This document shows positions 1 to 11,285 of a DNA stretch of 64,000 nucleotides, piece by piece. The notes below the pieces were generated by a model, which did no database searches, was not told the origin of the DNA, and saw nothing but the letters and a program-made list of their open reading frames with translations. Location: the NCBI RefSeq assembly GCF_037176765.1, contig NC_090022.1, forward strand, positions 179,048,117 to 179,112,116, read 5' to 3'. A program made the translations under genes and the position numbers. Source of the stretch: Anolis sagrei. Taxonomy: Eukaryota > Chordata > Lepidosauria > Squamata > Anolidae. Numbering within the stretch: position 1 is the stretch's first letter; every line of letters starts with the position of its first letter.

Positions 1-341
1 CAGAGATGTCACGCACCAGTGATGGACAAGGGTCACAAGTGTTTTGAATCCCCACAAACTACTTAAGGAAATTTTGGTGTGAAAGATACATGGTTCTGCA
101 TTCTCTTTTAAAACGCTGTGAAACAGCAGAGGAAGTCTTGCCGCTTTACAAACGAGGAATCCAAAAGCAAGAACAATCCTATTATTCTGGGCCCCGTCAG
201 TGAGTTCATGGCTTAAAGAGGAGGGACATGACCTCTGTTTGCTCTGGGGATAGGCAATTTGTGGCCCCCAAATGTTGTTGGGCTGCAGTTCAACTCATTA
301 TCATTGCTGATAAGATTGCCAGGATTTGCGATCCAGCATCT
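1..341. other. No feature recognised
   Basis: Non-coding, no repeat or exon signal that I can support. Confidence 0.3.
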
Positions 342-349
342 GTCTGGAA

Positions 350-901
350 CAGGGCTTTCCAAACATTTTGTGTTGGTGACACGCTTTTTAGACGTGCATC
401 GCTTTGTGGCATAGTAATTCAGTTTTACTAGCAAACAAGAGATACAGACACATGCATAAATGGTAATAATGAAAGATATCTCACAAAAGCCTTTCACTGG
501 TTTTTAAAAAAATGTAATTTATTTCTTATTTCACACTAGCTGTACCTGCCACGCATTGCTGTGGCCAATCTTCCCTCCCTCTTTCTCTCCTTTCTTTCTC
601 TCCTTCCTTCCCTCCCTCTTTTCTTCCCTTTTTTTCCTTTCCCTTCTTCTTCCTTCCTTCTCTACTTGTTTCTTTCCTCCCTTCCTTTGCTCTTTGGCTT
701 TTCAGTCTCTTCGGTGTTTTTATGAGTGATGGTCACTCGTTGTCCTTATAGTTGTCTTGTGTCCAAATTTGGTATCAATTTCGTCCACTAGTTTTTGAGT
801 TATGTTAATCCCACAAACGAACATTACATTTTTATTTATATAGATAGATCAGTCATGTTTGTGCAACACTAATATGTCATGACACACAGTTAGGAAAGCT
901 G
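350..901. mobile_element. hAT-type element (cagrgctttcc ends) interrupted by a Helitron
   Basis: It begins cagggctttccaaac and ends ggaaagctg, inverted ends of the kind seen again at 13551 and 57915. Flanking 8-mers GTCTGGAA (342-349) and GTCTGGAG (902-909) form a one-mismatch target duplication. It is non-autonomous; the middle is occupied by the Helitron at 536-844. Confidence 0.7.
536..844 (-). mobile_element. Non-autonomous Helitron, complete, inside hAT
   Basis: On minus it starts TCTATATAAATAAAAATGTA and ends with a GCCACAGCAATGCGTGGC hairpin before CTAG. Flanks are A and T as Helitrons require. It carries a ~120-bp pyrimidine-rich tract (571-690). Confidence 0.8.
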
Positions 902-905
902 GTCT

Positions 906-1480
906 GGAGAGCCCCAAATTATAATCTGTCCCTGTTCTCCTGAACTGGCATCACTTAGGTTCGATACATGGCTTTTGGAAGTAACCAAAGCTAACATCCT
1001 GTTTTCCTGGCTATAGATTTGTACATGCTCAGAGGCACTATTTTCATATTCTGCTCCTTACTTCTAGGGGTGACCCTGGGACTTGAGAAGGGGATCTGGA
1101 GCCAAGCCTAGGCTCACATGAAGCCTAGTTCCTGGACTATGAGTTCTTCTTGGAAAGATGATTCCGAGTCTAGAAATTTGTGGTTGCAAAGGCAGGACAG
1201 AGGAGAGTCGGGTGGGTGGAGAGCTTTGCAGGAAATTGCTATGTTGCTGACTCTGGGAGGATATGTTTTGTCCTGCCCGATCTGACTTTCGTCTGGGATT
1301 AGGTGAACCTTTGCCTTAGGCCGCCAGCCAAGATGACGTTACCCAGGTGTCGCAAGGATTTCCGGGGAAAGGCTCCACCTGTTGAACTTTGCAATCTTAA
1401 AACGCTGTCTCTGTCACTCTAGCCACTTCTTCCTCTCTTTCTCCTCCTGCTTCTCTTTTAAGCTTTGCTCAACACTTTTG
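906..1480. other. No feature recognised
   Basis: Apparently unique intergenic sequence; no exon or repeat supported. Confidence 0.3.
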
Positions 1481-1735
1481 TAGTTGTTGTGTGCCTTCAA
1501 GCCATTTCCAATGAATGATGACCCTATGGTGAACCTATCACAAGGTTTTCTTGATAAAAGAAGAGGTCAACCATTGCCTTGTTCTAAGGCTGAGAGTGTG
1601 TGACCTGTCCATAGTCACCCAGTGGGTTTCATGGCCAAGCAGGGATTTGAACCCTTGTCTCCAGAGTCATTCAACGCTCAAACACTATACCCTGCTAGCT
1701 CCAACTCAACACTTATCCCAATTCTTTTCTCCCAG
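1481..1735 (-). mobile_element. tRNA-derived SINE (MIR-like)
   Basis: On minus a B-box-like GGTTCAAATCCCTGCTTGGC follows a tRNA-like 5' part; the conserved core gtgtgcctticaagycatttcc (on plus) recurs at 43559 and 22686. Confidence 0.6.
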
Positions 1736-2047
1736 TATTGATCCTTAAAGTGTTTCTGCAATAATAAACATGTCGTCATGAGAGCCAGTGCGGTGTTTTG
1801 TAGTGGAGTGTAGTAGTTTCTGGAGATCTGGGCTCAAATCCCAGCCACAAAAACCCATCGTCCCCCTCAGACTAAGGCAAAGACAAACACTTCTGAACAA
1901 ATCTTGCTAAGGGTCCTTCCACACAGCTCAATATCCCAGGATATCAAGGCAGGGAATTTCACATTATCTGGGTGTGGACTCAGATAACCCAGTTCAAAGC
2001 AGATATTGTGGAATTTTCTGCCTTGATATTCTGGCATATAGGGCTGT

Positions 2048-2381
2048 TGGAGCCCCCGGCAGCGCAGTGGGTTAAAGCGCTGAGCTGCTGAGCTTGTTGA
2101 CCGAAAAGTCACAGGTTCGATTCCGGGGAGCGGCGTGAGCTTCCGCTGTCAGCCCCAGCTTCTGCCAACCTAGCAGTTCGAAAACATGCAAATGCGAGTA
2201 GATCAATAGGTACCGCTCCGGCAGGAAGGTAAGGGCACTCCATGGAGTCGTGCCGGCCACATGACCTTGTAGGTGTCTATGGACAACGCCGGCTCTTCGG
2301 CTTAGAAATGGAGATGAGCACCACACCCCAAAGTCAGACATGACTGGTCTTAATGTCAGGGGACAACCTATACCTTTACCT
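2048..2381 (+). mobile_element. Sauria-type SINE, near full length
   Basis: tRNA-like A and B boxes (GCAGTGGGTTAAAGC, GGTTCGATTCC) are followed by a body and a tail CCTATACCTTTACCT, the ACCTTT repeat known for Sauria SINEs, whose 3' end is borrowed from BovB LINEs. Confidence 0.8.
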
Positions 2382-2899
2382 AGGTCTGTTTTTATTTTTA
2401 TTGTGTTATGTTGTTTTACTGTTATTGCTTTAATGTTTTGATTTGCTTTGTATTGTATTTGTTATGTTACTTTGTATTGTCGAAGGCTTTCATGGCCGGA
2501 ATCACTGGGTTGTTGTAGGTTTTTCCGGGCTATATGGCCATGTTCTGGAGGCAATTTTTCTCCTGACGTTTCGCCTGCATCTATGGCAAGCATCCTCAGA
2601 GGTAGTGAGGTCTGTTGGAAGTAGGAAAAATGGGTTTATATATCTGTGGAATGACCAGGGTGAGACAAAGGACTTTTGTCTGCTAGGGCTAGGTGTGAAT
2701 GTTTCAGCTGATCACCTTGATTAGCATTCAATGGCTTGGAAGTGCCTGGGGGGAATCTTTTGTTGAGAGTGATTTTATGTGCCTGTTTGTTTCCCCTCTG
2801 TTGTTTTGCTGTTGTAATTTATGTTACTGTTTGTTGAGGCCTTGGCCTTTGTAAGCCGCACCGAGTCCTTTGGGAAATGCTAGCGGGGTACAAATAAAG

Positions 2900-2938
<39 letters not shown>
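2382..2938 (+). mobile_element. L2-type LINE 3' end with a nested Penelope-like fragment
   Basis: A 3' UTR ends tgtaagccgcaccgagtcc..ggtacaaataaagataa then (TAA)n at 2898-2938. AGGTCTGT flanks both ends (about 2382 and 2939). Positions 2474-2760 are a nested block starting gtcgaaggctttcatggcc. Confidence 0.65.
2474..2760 (+). mobile_element. Penelope-like terminal repeat fragment
   Basis: The unit gtcgaaggctttcatggcc..gacgtttcgcctgcatctatgg recurs at 3388, 8444 and 35424; the adjoining sequence recurs at 47985. Assignment to Penelope-like elements is from recall, not from a visible RT domain. Confidence 0.5.
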
Positions 2939-2976
2939 GGTCTGTGTGGAAGGACCCTAAGACAACTCAGTCATAG

Positions 2977-3230
2977 GGCTCTTCCACACAAGCCTATAAC
3001 CCAGAATATCAAGGGAGAAAATCCCACACTATTTGCTTTGAACTGGAATATATGACATTGTGGACTCAGATAACGCAATTTAAAGCAGATATGGTGGGTT
3101 TTTCTGCCTTAAGATTCTGGGATATAGGGCTGTGTTGTAGGGCTCTGAGTCCACACTGCCATCTATCCCAGTTCAAAGCATATAATGTGGGATTTTATTC
3201 AGCTGTGTGAAAGTGGCCCATCTCATAGAG
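2977..3230. mobile_element. Palindromic MITE copies (1.5 units)
   Basis: ctcttccacacaagcctataac ... ttctgggatatagggctgtg, then a partial copy to 3230. Same family as 1911-2953. Confidence 0.6.
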
Positions 3231-3387
3231 TCTCCTTAGGGTTGTCATAAGTTAGAAAGCAAACATCAACAACAAAAGCTCCAATCTGGTTTCATATGTT
3301 AGCAGTATATGTGATAATGAGAAGAATATTTATGTAACTATTTGATTGCAGCTCTGTATAAGCTTCAAGGGAGCCAAACAAATCCAA

Positions 3388-3870
3388 GCAACGGGTTGTT
3401 GTAGGTTTTTTCGGGCTATATGGCCATATTCTAGAGCAGGGGTCCCCAAACTATGGCCTGGGGGCCGGATACGGCCCTCCAAGGTCATTTACCCGGCCCT
3501 CGCTCAGGGTCAACCTAAGTCTGAAACGACTTGAAAGCACACAACAACAACAACAATTCTATCTCATCAGCCAAAAGCAGCCCCACACTTCCTATTGAAA
3601 TACAAATAAGTTTATATTTGTAAAAAATGTTCTTCATTTTAATTATTGTATTGTTTTAAAGTGTTGTTTTTTTTTTTGCACTACAAATAAGATATGTGCA
3701 GTGTGCATAGAAATTCATTCAATTCAGCCCTCCAACAGTTTGAGAGATTGTGACCTGGCCCTTTGTTTACAAAGTTTGTGGACCCCTGTTCTAGAGCATG
3801 GCCGTGTAGCCCGAAAAATCCTACAACAACTCAGTGATTCCGGCCATGAAAGCCTTTGACAATACATTAA
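3388..3870. mobile_element. Penelope-like palindromic terminal repeat split by hAT
   Basis: Left arm 3388-3436 (gggttgttgtaggttttttc...) and right arm 3789-3870 are reverse complements; the hAT element 3437-3788 sits between them. Confidence 0.6.
3437..3788. mobile_element. hAT non-autonomous element (CAGGGGTCC ends) with 8-bp TSD
   Basis: Ends CAGGGGTCC / GGACCCCTG with perfect target duplication TTCTAGAG at 3429-3436 and 3789-3796. The same family is at 10011, 13116, 32561, 48330 and 57395. Confidence 0.9.
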
Positions 3871-4226
3871 ATCCAAGCAATTTAAAACAGGGTAAAACAT
3901 ATAAAAAAATTTTAAACAACAGTTTAAAGCCATATACTTATCCAAAACGAGATTCCTTCACCCCATAGGCTTTGCTAATGAGTCTCATTTTTGTTTGGGA
4001 TTGGAATGTAGTAAAAATAGTTTGGTTCAGGCTTCACAACAGCAACACGACATTTTATGGGACAATAATACAGGGTATGTTGGGTACAAAATCCTATATA
4101 TAGTCAACAGAGTGAGAAAAGCTCTTTTGACAAATTACACACCTCCTGAGTTCCTTGTAGCATGGCTGGTAGCCGACGATTGCATTCTGTGTGCTCCTGT
4201 CATACAAGCAAAGTGTTCTGATGTTC

Positions 4227-4268
<42 letters not shown>

Positions 4269-4344
4269 GTTCAGAGTCCTGCCATTTTAACTTAATAGGG
4301 CAAGGATGGAATGCCCATGGCCCTGAGTCGAAGAGTACGTATAC
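3871..4344. other. Unassigned; (TA)n at about 4230-4265
   Basis: No gene seen. A TA dinucleotide run of about 35 bp ends the stretch. Confidence 0.4.
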
Positions 4345-6170
4345 TTACTTAGGCGATCCGTCGTAGTCTGAAGATGATGGTCCTCCAAGTGCAGTATCCT
4401 GGCAGTGGGTCCGTATGTGACTGTGGAGCCCTATTCTTAATCTGCATCTTCTCCCACAGTGAGGGCATCGGTTTCCAGGTGGAAGGCAGTCCCAGTTGGC
4501 TTAACGTGCCTTCCTCTTGGCACGTTTCTCTCTTTTGCCCTCCATTCATGCCTCTTCAAATTCTGCAGCACTGCTGGTCACAGCTGACCTCCAGCTGGAG
4601 TGCTCAAGGGCCAGGGCTTCCCAGTTCTCAGTGCCTATGCCAGAGTTTTTAATGTCGGCTTTGAGCCCATCTTTAAATCTCTTTTCCTGCCCACCAACAT
4701 TCCCTTTTCCGTTCTTGAGTTCCGAGTAGAGCAACTGCTTTGGGAGATGTTGGTTGGGCATCCGGACAGCATGGCCAGTCCAGAGGAGTTGTTGGCAGAG
4801 GACTATGGCTTCAATACTGGTGGTCTTTGCTCCTTCCAGCACCCTGACGTTTGTCCACTTGTCTTCCCAAGAGATTTGCAGGATTTTCTGAAGGCAGCGC
4901 TGATGGAATCGTTCCAGGAGTTGCATGTCTGTAGACTGTCCATGTTTCGCAGGCATATAGCAGGGTTGGGAGGACAATCTATATATATAAAAATGCTCTG
5001 TGCATAACAAGTACCTTAAAAACAAAAGAACCAATGAATGAAATCACACCAAATTTGGCAAAAAAATGTCTCACAACACAAGGAGTGACCATCACTCAAA
5101 AAATTATGATTTTGTCATTTGGGAGTTGTAGTTGCTGGGATGTATAATTCACCTACAATCAAAGAGCATTCTGAACTCCATCAACAATGGAATTGAACCA
5201 AACTTGGCACACAGGACACCCATGCCCAACAAAAAATACTGGAATGGTTTGGTGGGCATTGACCTTGAGTTTGGGAGTTGTAGTTCACCTACATCCAGAG
5301 AGCACTGTGGACTCAAACAATGATGGATCTGGACGAAACTTGGCACAAGCACTCAATACACCCAAATATGAACACAGATGGAGTTTGGGGGGAAATAGGC
5401 TTAACATTTGGGAGTTGTAGTCACTGGAATTCGCAGTTCACCTACAATCAAAGAGCATTCTGGACCCCACGAACAACAGAATTTGGAACAAACTTCCCAC
5501 ACAGAACCCTCATGACCAACAGAAAATACTTAGGGCCATCCAGTCCAACTCCCTTCACCAGGGCAAGAAAAGTAATCAAAGCCTTCCCGACAAAGAGCCA
5601 TCCAGCCATAGATATAGATAAACATATATGATTCACACACACACAGATATAGTATCATAGATTTGAAAGGGACCCCTAAAGAAGGACTATTATATGTTGC
5701 ATGTTCCAGAGTAGGCAAATCAGACAATCTCCACATCAACATTGACAAAGAAACAGCAAGACATACTGTTTACCTACAACCATAAAGAAATTACATATAT
5801 TAGAAACCAACACTTTCTCATTACTTTATTTTCCAGATCACCAGACTGGGCCACAGCAACGTGTGGCAGGGGACAGCTAGTAGCTTTATAAACAAGCACC
5901 TTGGTATCCCTACGGATGTCTCGGTCTTCAAACACTCTCTGCTTCATTCAGAAAAATGCTGCACTTGCAGAGCTCAGGCGGTGTTGTATTTCAGTGTCAG
6001 TGTTGATTGTACTCAGGGTGCTTACTTACTGGTTGTCCGAGTAGGATTGCCTTCCACAGTCAGTGTACAGGCAGTGGGCACGTGGAGCCCTATTCTTGAT
6101 CTGCATCTTGCGTCACCAGGGCCCAGAACCACTGGTTTAACCCATTGCGTCACCAGGGGCTCCTTATTCT
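4345..6170 (-). mobile_element. Non-LTR LINE 3' coding fragment, split by a Helitron
   Basis: Minus-strand frame at 4546-4977 reads LLERFHQRCLQKILQISWED.. and WTGHAVRMPNQHLPKQLLYS, the post-RT region of a LINE. It resumes at 5881. A paralogue at 36078-36555 is uninterrupted at that site. Part of the 3' UTR is repeated at about 6050-6110, and 6125-6170 resembles a SINE 5' end on minus. Clade not assigned; degenerate. Confidence 0.7.
4978..5880 (+). mobile_element. Non-autonomous Helitron, complete (903 bp)
   Basis: Starts TCTATATATATAAAAATG and ends GCCACAGCAACGTGTGGC + AGGGGACAG + CTAG, inserted between A and T. The interior contains repeated blocks (gaactataaatcccagcaactacaact-like, in reverse), probably internal tandem copies. 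Relatives are at 10201, 16612 and 45598. Confidence 0.9.
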
Positions 6171-6695
6171 CACGTTGTATTTCTTCTCTGTCTGGTTCAA
6201 GAGTTCCTATCCCAAAGTCTGGATCTGGATCATGACAAGGTTGCGCCTTGAATCCTCAAACCCATCCACTTCCATCCCTGACCATTTTAAACAGGAGAGC
6301 AACTTGTACAAAGTTATGAGATCGGTGGTAATTGGCTCAGTCAGTTTGAGTCTTGCCAGTGCTCTGTTCCACTTTGGTTTCCTAGGCGAGGTTTGTTGTT
6401 GTTTTGTTTTTTTGTCTTCTGCCTTTCCTCAAGAAGTCACCTTACTTATCCACTCCTCTCGAAGAGACAGCCAGCAGTGGCTGGGAACGGCAGCAGCGAG
6501 GAAGGTGTTGACACTAAAGAGTCATGGGAAAGGAATTGGCCGCCGTGGTTTCAGGAGCCGAGGGTGGGGTGGGGGCACCGGCCAGGAAAAATGTGGCCAG
6601 GGCAGTCCCTTCTTACCCTTTCCCCTTCCACTGTGGTTTGACATGGTGGGACTGATAGGCTCACAGAGATACACAGCAGTGGGGGTGTATGTTCC

Positions 6696-6745
<50 letters not shown>

Positions 6746-7139
6746 GAAATATAAGGTATTTGATTGCACATTCGATTATTTTGTGTGTGAGTGAAAAACC
6801 GGTTTGGCTTTGAATTCACATTTAGCTAGACTGTGGGTGTGGGGGAGAGGAAGGCAGAAAGGTACAAAAAAGGAAGAATATTGTATGTCTAGTTTTCCAT
6901 TTTGTTGTGCGTGAGAAAGAATGAATATATAAGAGAGAGATAATATGAATTCACATTTGTGAGAGAGTCAGGTTTGAGTGTTTGAACCCAGGTTGCACCT
7001 TGAGAGGGGGAAAGCAAGCAGGTGGGTAAGAGAGAGAAACGGGGAAAAGAAAGAAGGAAGAAAGGGATGAAGGAATTTGATGTGCCCAAGTTGTAATTTT
7101 GCTGCATTGTGTGTACGGACAAATGCTCCATTGGATTAT
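6171..7139. other. Unassigned intergenic DNA with (GA)n
   Basis: A (GA)n run occupies about 6699-6736. Open frames here are not supported by splice sites or similarity. Confidence 0.4.
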
Positions 7140-7268
7140 GTTCTTATTTTAATTGTGTTTTTGTTTGATGGATTGTTTGTTTATTGTCTTATGGACATTT
7201 GGTCCCATGTAAGCTACCCCAAGTCCCTTTGGGGAGATGGTGGCGGGGTATAAAAATAAAGTTATTAT
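7140..7268 (+). mobile_element. L2-type LINE 3' end
   Basis: gtaagctaccccaagtccctttggggagatggtggcggggtataaa followed by a short tail; same end as 2790-2897, 9180-9240 and 54200-54305. Confidence 0.65.
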
Positions 7269-7377
7269 AGTTTACTGACACAAAAACACCGTATGTCACA
7301 GCAAGCGGGATATATATGCTGGATTTCACATCACAAAATCACAAGTCGAACACTTCCCAAGTGTCTAGGACTGTGTG

Positions 7378-7423
<46 letters not shown>

Positions 7424-7800
7424 TTGCTGACACAAAAACACAGTATGTCACAGCAAACAAGATATATATGTTGGATTTCGTATCAAGTCGAACACTTCCC
7501 AAGCGTCTAGGACTGTGTGATGTATTTTCGAATGATGCGCGCAGATCCAAGTAAGGTGGCCTTTTGCAGTTGACAGATCATGATTTTGTCGATTTCTATT
7601 GTTTCCAAATGCTGGCTGAGATCTTTTGGCACGGCACCTAGTGTGCCAATGACCACTGGGACCACCTGTACTGGTTTATGCCAGAGCCTTTGCAGTTCGA
7701 TTTTGAGGTCTTGATAATGGCTGAGCTTTTCCTGTTGTTTTTCCTCAATGCGGCTGTCACCCGGTATGGTGACATCAATAATCCAAACTGTTGTTGTTGT
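7269..7800 (-). mobile_element. Two R4-type LINE 3' ends separated by (TTA)n
   Basis: 7269-7380 and 7421-7800 both contain (minus) cacagtcctagacryttgggaagtgttcgac and end in TGTTTTTGTGTCA near TTA repeats. The longer one continues into the coding region (complement of [11 protein letters not shown]-type sequence seen at 55440-55500). A TTA run at 7381-7420 separates them. Confidence 0.7.
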
Positions 7801-8443
7801 TGTTTGAGAGAGATAGAGAGGGAATGCAAATCTGCATTTGGCTTCATTATGTTAGAGACACACTGAGACAAAAGTTCAGCTGTCTCCATTCACATTTTGC
7901 TATGCTCTGTACCATGTGTGTGTTGGGGAGTATGCGTGTTTATGTCACGGGGCAAGCGGGATGAACCTTTGGTACAAAGGCAGCACCGGCCAGACCACAA
8001 TCCAGAGAACATGTGAGGGAAGCAGCTTCCTGAGGCTGTTCTACCTGACACGGATGTTGTTTTTTGGGGCTGATTCATGCCGAGAGTTGTGCTGGGCTCT
8101 GCTTTGGCTGGATTAGTTGCGTAACAGAGGAAGGTTTTCCTAGTTATGTTGTTCCCTGGAGTCGGCTGGGCTTGGCATTGATCTGGTCTCATGGGGAAGC
8201 AGCTGTGGGATTTGGCCTGCGCCCAGAAATGTTGCCAGCAGCCAGCTGTCTTGCTGCCCCCGGACTTCCCACTGTGTGCATGTCTGCAGTCTGGCTCGCT
8301 GGCCCAATGAAGGAGGGGATGAAGGGAATGGGGCACAGCTGGGAGTAAGCCTTTTGGCCTTTGGGTTGACTTTGAGCCAGCCACAGGTAGGAAAGAAAAG
8401 CAGTTGTGCACATTTCGGCAGGTAGGATACAACTACTAGATTG
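7801..8443. other. Unassigned intergenic DNA
   Basis: A 180-codon minus frame (7890-8432) has no recognisable domain and is probably chance; no repeat recognised. Confidence 0.3.
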
Positions 8444-8610
8444 TATTGTCAAAGGCTTTCATGGCCTGGAGTGTTGTGTGGTTTCCAAGCTGTATGGTTG
8501 AGTTCTCGCAGCATTTTCGCTTGACGTTTCGCCTGCATCTGTGCCTGGCATCTTCAGAAGAGAAGTTGATTGCCTTCAGCTTGAGCTCTCCCGTAATAAC
8601 TAGGGTGGGC
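8444..8610 (+). mobile_element. Penelope-like terminal repeat fragment, diverged
   Basis: gtcaaaggctttcatggcc ... ttgacgtttcgcctgcatctg, same unit as 2474. Confidence 0.5.
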
Positions 8611-9045
8611 GTCTGTCAAGGAAACCTTAAATTATGTTAGTCGACATAATCATATCAATCAACGTAATGCACGTAAATGCTTATTTTTTCAAAGAGCACT
8701 GCTGTGAAAGCTTGGTAGTAGGAAAACCGTACATTAAGAAGCATATTTAGTCAATTAGAAGGAAGCTGAAATGGGGACAAAAATGTAATACCCAAGAGGC
8801 AGCATCCTCATGATTACTAAAGGATGGGAACAGAGTGGACAGTGTCTATTTGTGGGCTACCGTAATAGAGCCTTCCAAAGCCTAGTTCTATCGAGAAGCT
8901 GTGGAGTACAATTTCTATAAGACCCAGTCATCATTGTCAGTGGTTGGAAAGGATGGGAAATGCATCCTGAACCTTAAGTTGGGAAAAGCTGTTCTGGTCT
9001 GCCAGCATGTTCTTAAAATGGCCCAAAAAAGGAACGTCCTAGGAC
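8611..9045. other. No feature recognised
   Basis: Unassigned intergenic sequence. Confidence 0.3.
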
Positions 9046-9271
9046 AGTGGTTCTCAACCTTCCTAATGCTGTGACCCCTTAATACAGTTCCTTATGTTTT
9101 GTTTATGTGATTTATATGATTTGTATTTTATTGATCGTTTATTGATTTTGTGTTTATTGATGTTTGTTTGATGTATCTTGGGCTTGGCCTCATGTAAGCT
9201 GCACCGAGTCCCTTGGGGAGATGGTAGCGGGGTACAAATAAAGATTATTATTATTATTATTATTATTATTA
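9046..9271. mobile_element. SPIN-type hAT end fragment joined to an L2 3' end
   Basis: 9046-9097 is cagtggttctcaaccttcctaatgctgtgacccc, the SPIN hAT terminus. It is cut by an L2 3' end (gtaagctgcaccgagtcccttgggg) with (TTA)n at about 9242-9271. Confidence 0.7.
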
Positions 9272-9500
9272 TGCTTCTTCAATGTGTGGTGTAGTCTTCT
9301 TTGGAGGTCAAATAGGGGCTGGATGGCCAACTATTAAAAGTGCTTTGATTGTGTGTTCCGTCATGGCAGAAGGGGTTAGACTAGATGGCCCTGATAGCTA
9401 TGCCGGACAGCTTTTGCATTCCATTCATGGAGGAACTAGTATCACTCCAAGTTCTCAAACGCCCTACTGCTGGGTTCTCTTTGCCAGGAATTTATAATGC
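9272..9500 (+). mobile_element. CR1 LINE 3' fragment
   Basis: The frame reads FFGGQIGAGWPTIKSALIVC, then VMAEGVRLDGP, a translated 3' end like other CR1 copies here on minus (34530, 47546). Degenerate. Confidence 0.6.
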
Positions 9501-9651
9501 AGCCTTACGGGTGTGTATGATTACAGTCCCCATCATCCATAGCTATGCTGGTTGGGAAGATTCCCATTAGGACAGTGCACCTGGAGGACACCAAGGTTGT
9601 TAAAGCTGATATAAGAGCTATAAAGTGTGTGAGGGAAGTGGTGCTCTACAG

Positions 9652-9774
9652 CATTGGTTCTCAACCTGTGGGTCCCCAGTGTTTTGGTCTACAACTCCCA
9701 GGCATCTCAGCCAGTTGGGATTTCTGGGAGTTGAAGGCCAAAACATCTGGGGACCCGCAGGTTGAGAACCTCTG
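9652..9774. mobile_element. hAT MITE (123 bp) with perfect 8-bp TSD
   Basis: Palindromic ends cattggttctcaacctg / caggttgagaacctctg; target duplication CTCTACAG at 9644-9651 and 9775-9782. A relative is at 37742-37884. Confidence 0.9.
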
Positions 9775-10010
9775 CTCTACAGGATTGTTTTCCTCAGCAC
9801 TCTTTTAGCCTTTGACTCTGCAGTTTGGATGAGCATTGAAAAATCACTTCCTATGAGCTGAAATAATCAGCGGCCAACCTCTGGAATCGAAATGGAGCCA
9901 GAGTGAGAAAATTGAGTCCTCTTGGATAGATGAAACTCTAGATTAGGGACAGGAAGCATGTGTACACCCAGTGTTGGGCTGCAGATCTAGCAGTCACAGT
10001 CAGTATAACC

Positions 10011-11277
10011 CAGGGGTCCTCAAACTTTTTAAACAGAAGACCAGGTCACAGTCCTTCAAACTGTTGGAGGGCTGGATTATAATTTGAAAAAACATGAATG
10101 AATTCCTATGCATACTGCACATGTCTTATTTGTAGTACAAAAACACTTTAAAACAATCCAATAATTAAAATGAAGAACAATTTTAACAAATATAAACTTA
10201 CTAGCTTTCCCCTGCCACGTGTTGCTGTGGCCCAGTCTGTTGATCTGGAAAATAAAGTAATGAGAAAGTGTTGGTTTCAAATATATGTAATGTCTTTCTG
10301 CTTGTGGATAAACAGTATTTCTTGCTGTTTCTTTATCAGTGTTGATGTGGAGAGCGTCTGGTTTGCCCACCCTAGAACATGGAAGATATCATTGTCCTTC
10401 TTTAAGGGTCCCTTTCAAATCTATGATACTATCTCTGTGTGTGTGTGAATCATATCTATCTATCTATCTGTATGGCTGGATGGCTCTTTGTCAGGAGGAC
10501 TTTGATTATGTTTTCTTGCCCTGGTGAAGGGAGTTGGATTGGATGGCCTTAAGTATTTTCTGTTAGTCATGGGGGTTCAGTGTGGGAAGTTTGCCCCGAT
10601 TCTGTCATTTGTGGGGTTCAGAATGCTCTTTGATTGTAGGTGAACTGTGAATCATAGTGACTACAACTCCTAAATGTCAAGGTCTATTTCCCCAAAACTC
10701 CATCTGTGTTCATATTTGGGCGTATTGTGTGCTTGTGCCAAGTTTGGTCCAGATCCATTATTGTTTGAGTCCACAGTGCTCTCTGGATGTAGGTGAACTA
10801 CAACTCCCAAACTCAAGGTCAATTCCCACCAAAACCCTTCCAGTATTTTCTGTTGGTCATGAGAGTTCTGTGTGCCAAGTTTGGTTCAATTCCATCATTA
10901 ATGGAGTTCAGAATGCTCTTTTGATTGTGGGTGAACTATAAATCCCAGCAACTACAACTCTCAAATGACAAGATCATAATTTTTGAGTGATGGTCACTCC
11001 TTGTGTTGTGAGACATTTTGCTGCCAAATTTGGTGTGATTTCATTCATGGGTTCTTTTGTTTTTAAGGTACTCATTATGCACAGAGCATTTATATATATA
11101 TAGAAGATGAGTATTTCAATGAGAAGTGTGGGCCTGCTTTTGGCTGATGAGATAGGATTGTTTTTGTTTTTGTGTGCTTTCAAGTTATTTCAGACTTAGG
11201 TTGACCCTGAGTCAGGGCCGGGTAAATGACCTTGAAGGGCCATATCTGACCCGCGGGCCTTAGTTTGAAGACCCCTG
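10011..11277. mobile_element. hAT element (CAGGGGTCC) carrying a Helitron
   Basis: Ends CAGGGGTCC / GACCCCTG with target duplication GTATAACC at 10003-10010 and 11278-11285. The Helitron at 10201-11107 is nested inside. Confidence 0.9.
10201..11107 (-). mobile_element. Non-autonomous Helitron, complete
   Basis: On plus it starts CTAG then the complement of the GCCACAGCAACACGTGGC hairpin, and ends TATATATAGAAGA before T, so on minus it runs TCTTCTATATA...CTAG. Close relative of 4978-5880. Confidence 0.85.
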
Positions 11278-11285
11278 GTATAACC

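Larger units (their letters stand above)
1911..2953. mobile_element. Palindromic MITE split by later insertions
   Basis: Left part 1911-2046 and right end 2938-2953 have inverted termini gggtccttccacac / gtgtggaaggaccc, flanked by TAA-like sequence. Palindromic copies of this family recur at 2977, 37986 and 53882. A Sauria SINE and an L2 3' end with a further insertion lie between the parts. Confidence 0.7.

Noticed and set aside
2048-2130. tRNA gene
   Set aside because: tRNA-like boxes belong to a SINE head; no cloverleaf with intact arms was seen.
7890-8432. 180-codon minus frame upstream of CCDC120
   Set aside because: No domain, no conserved motif, no matching splice sites; likely chance.
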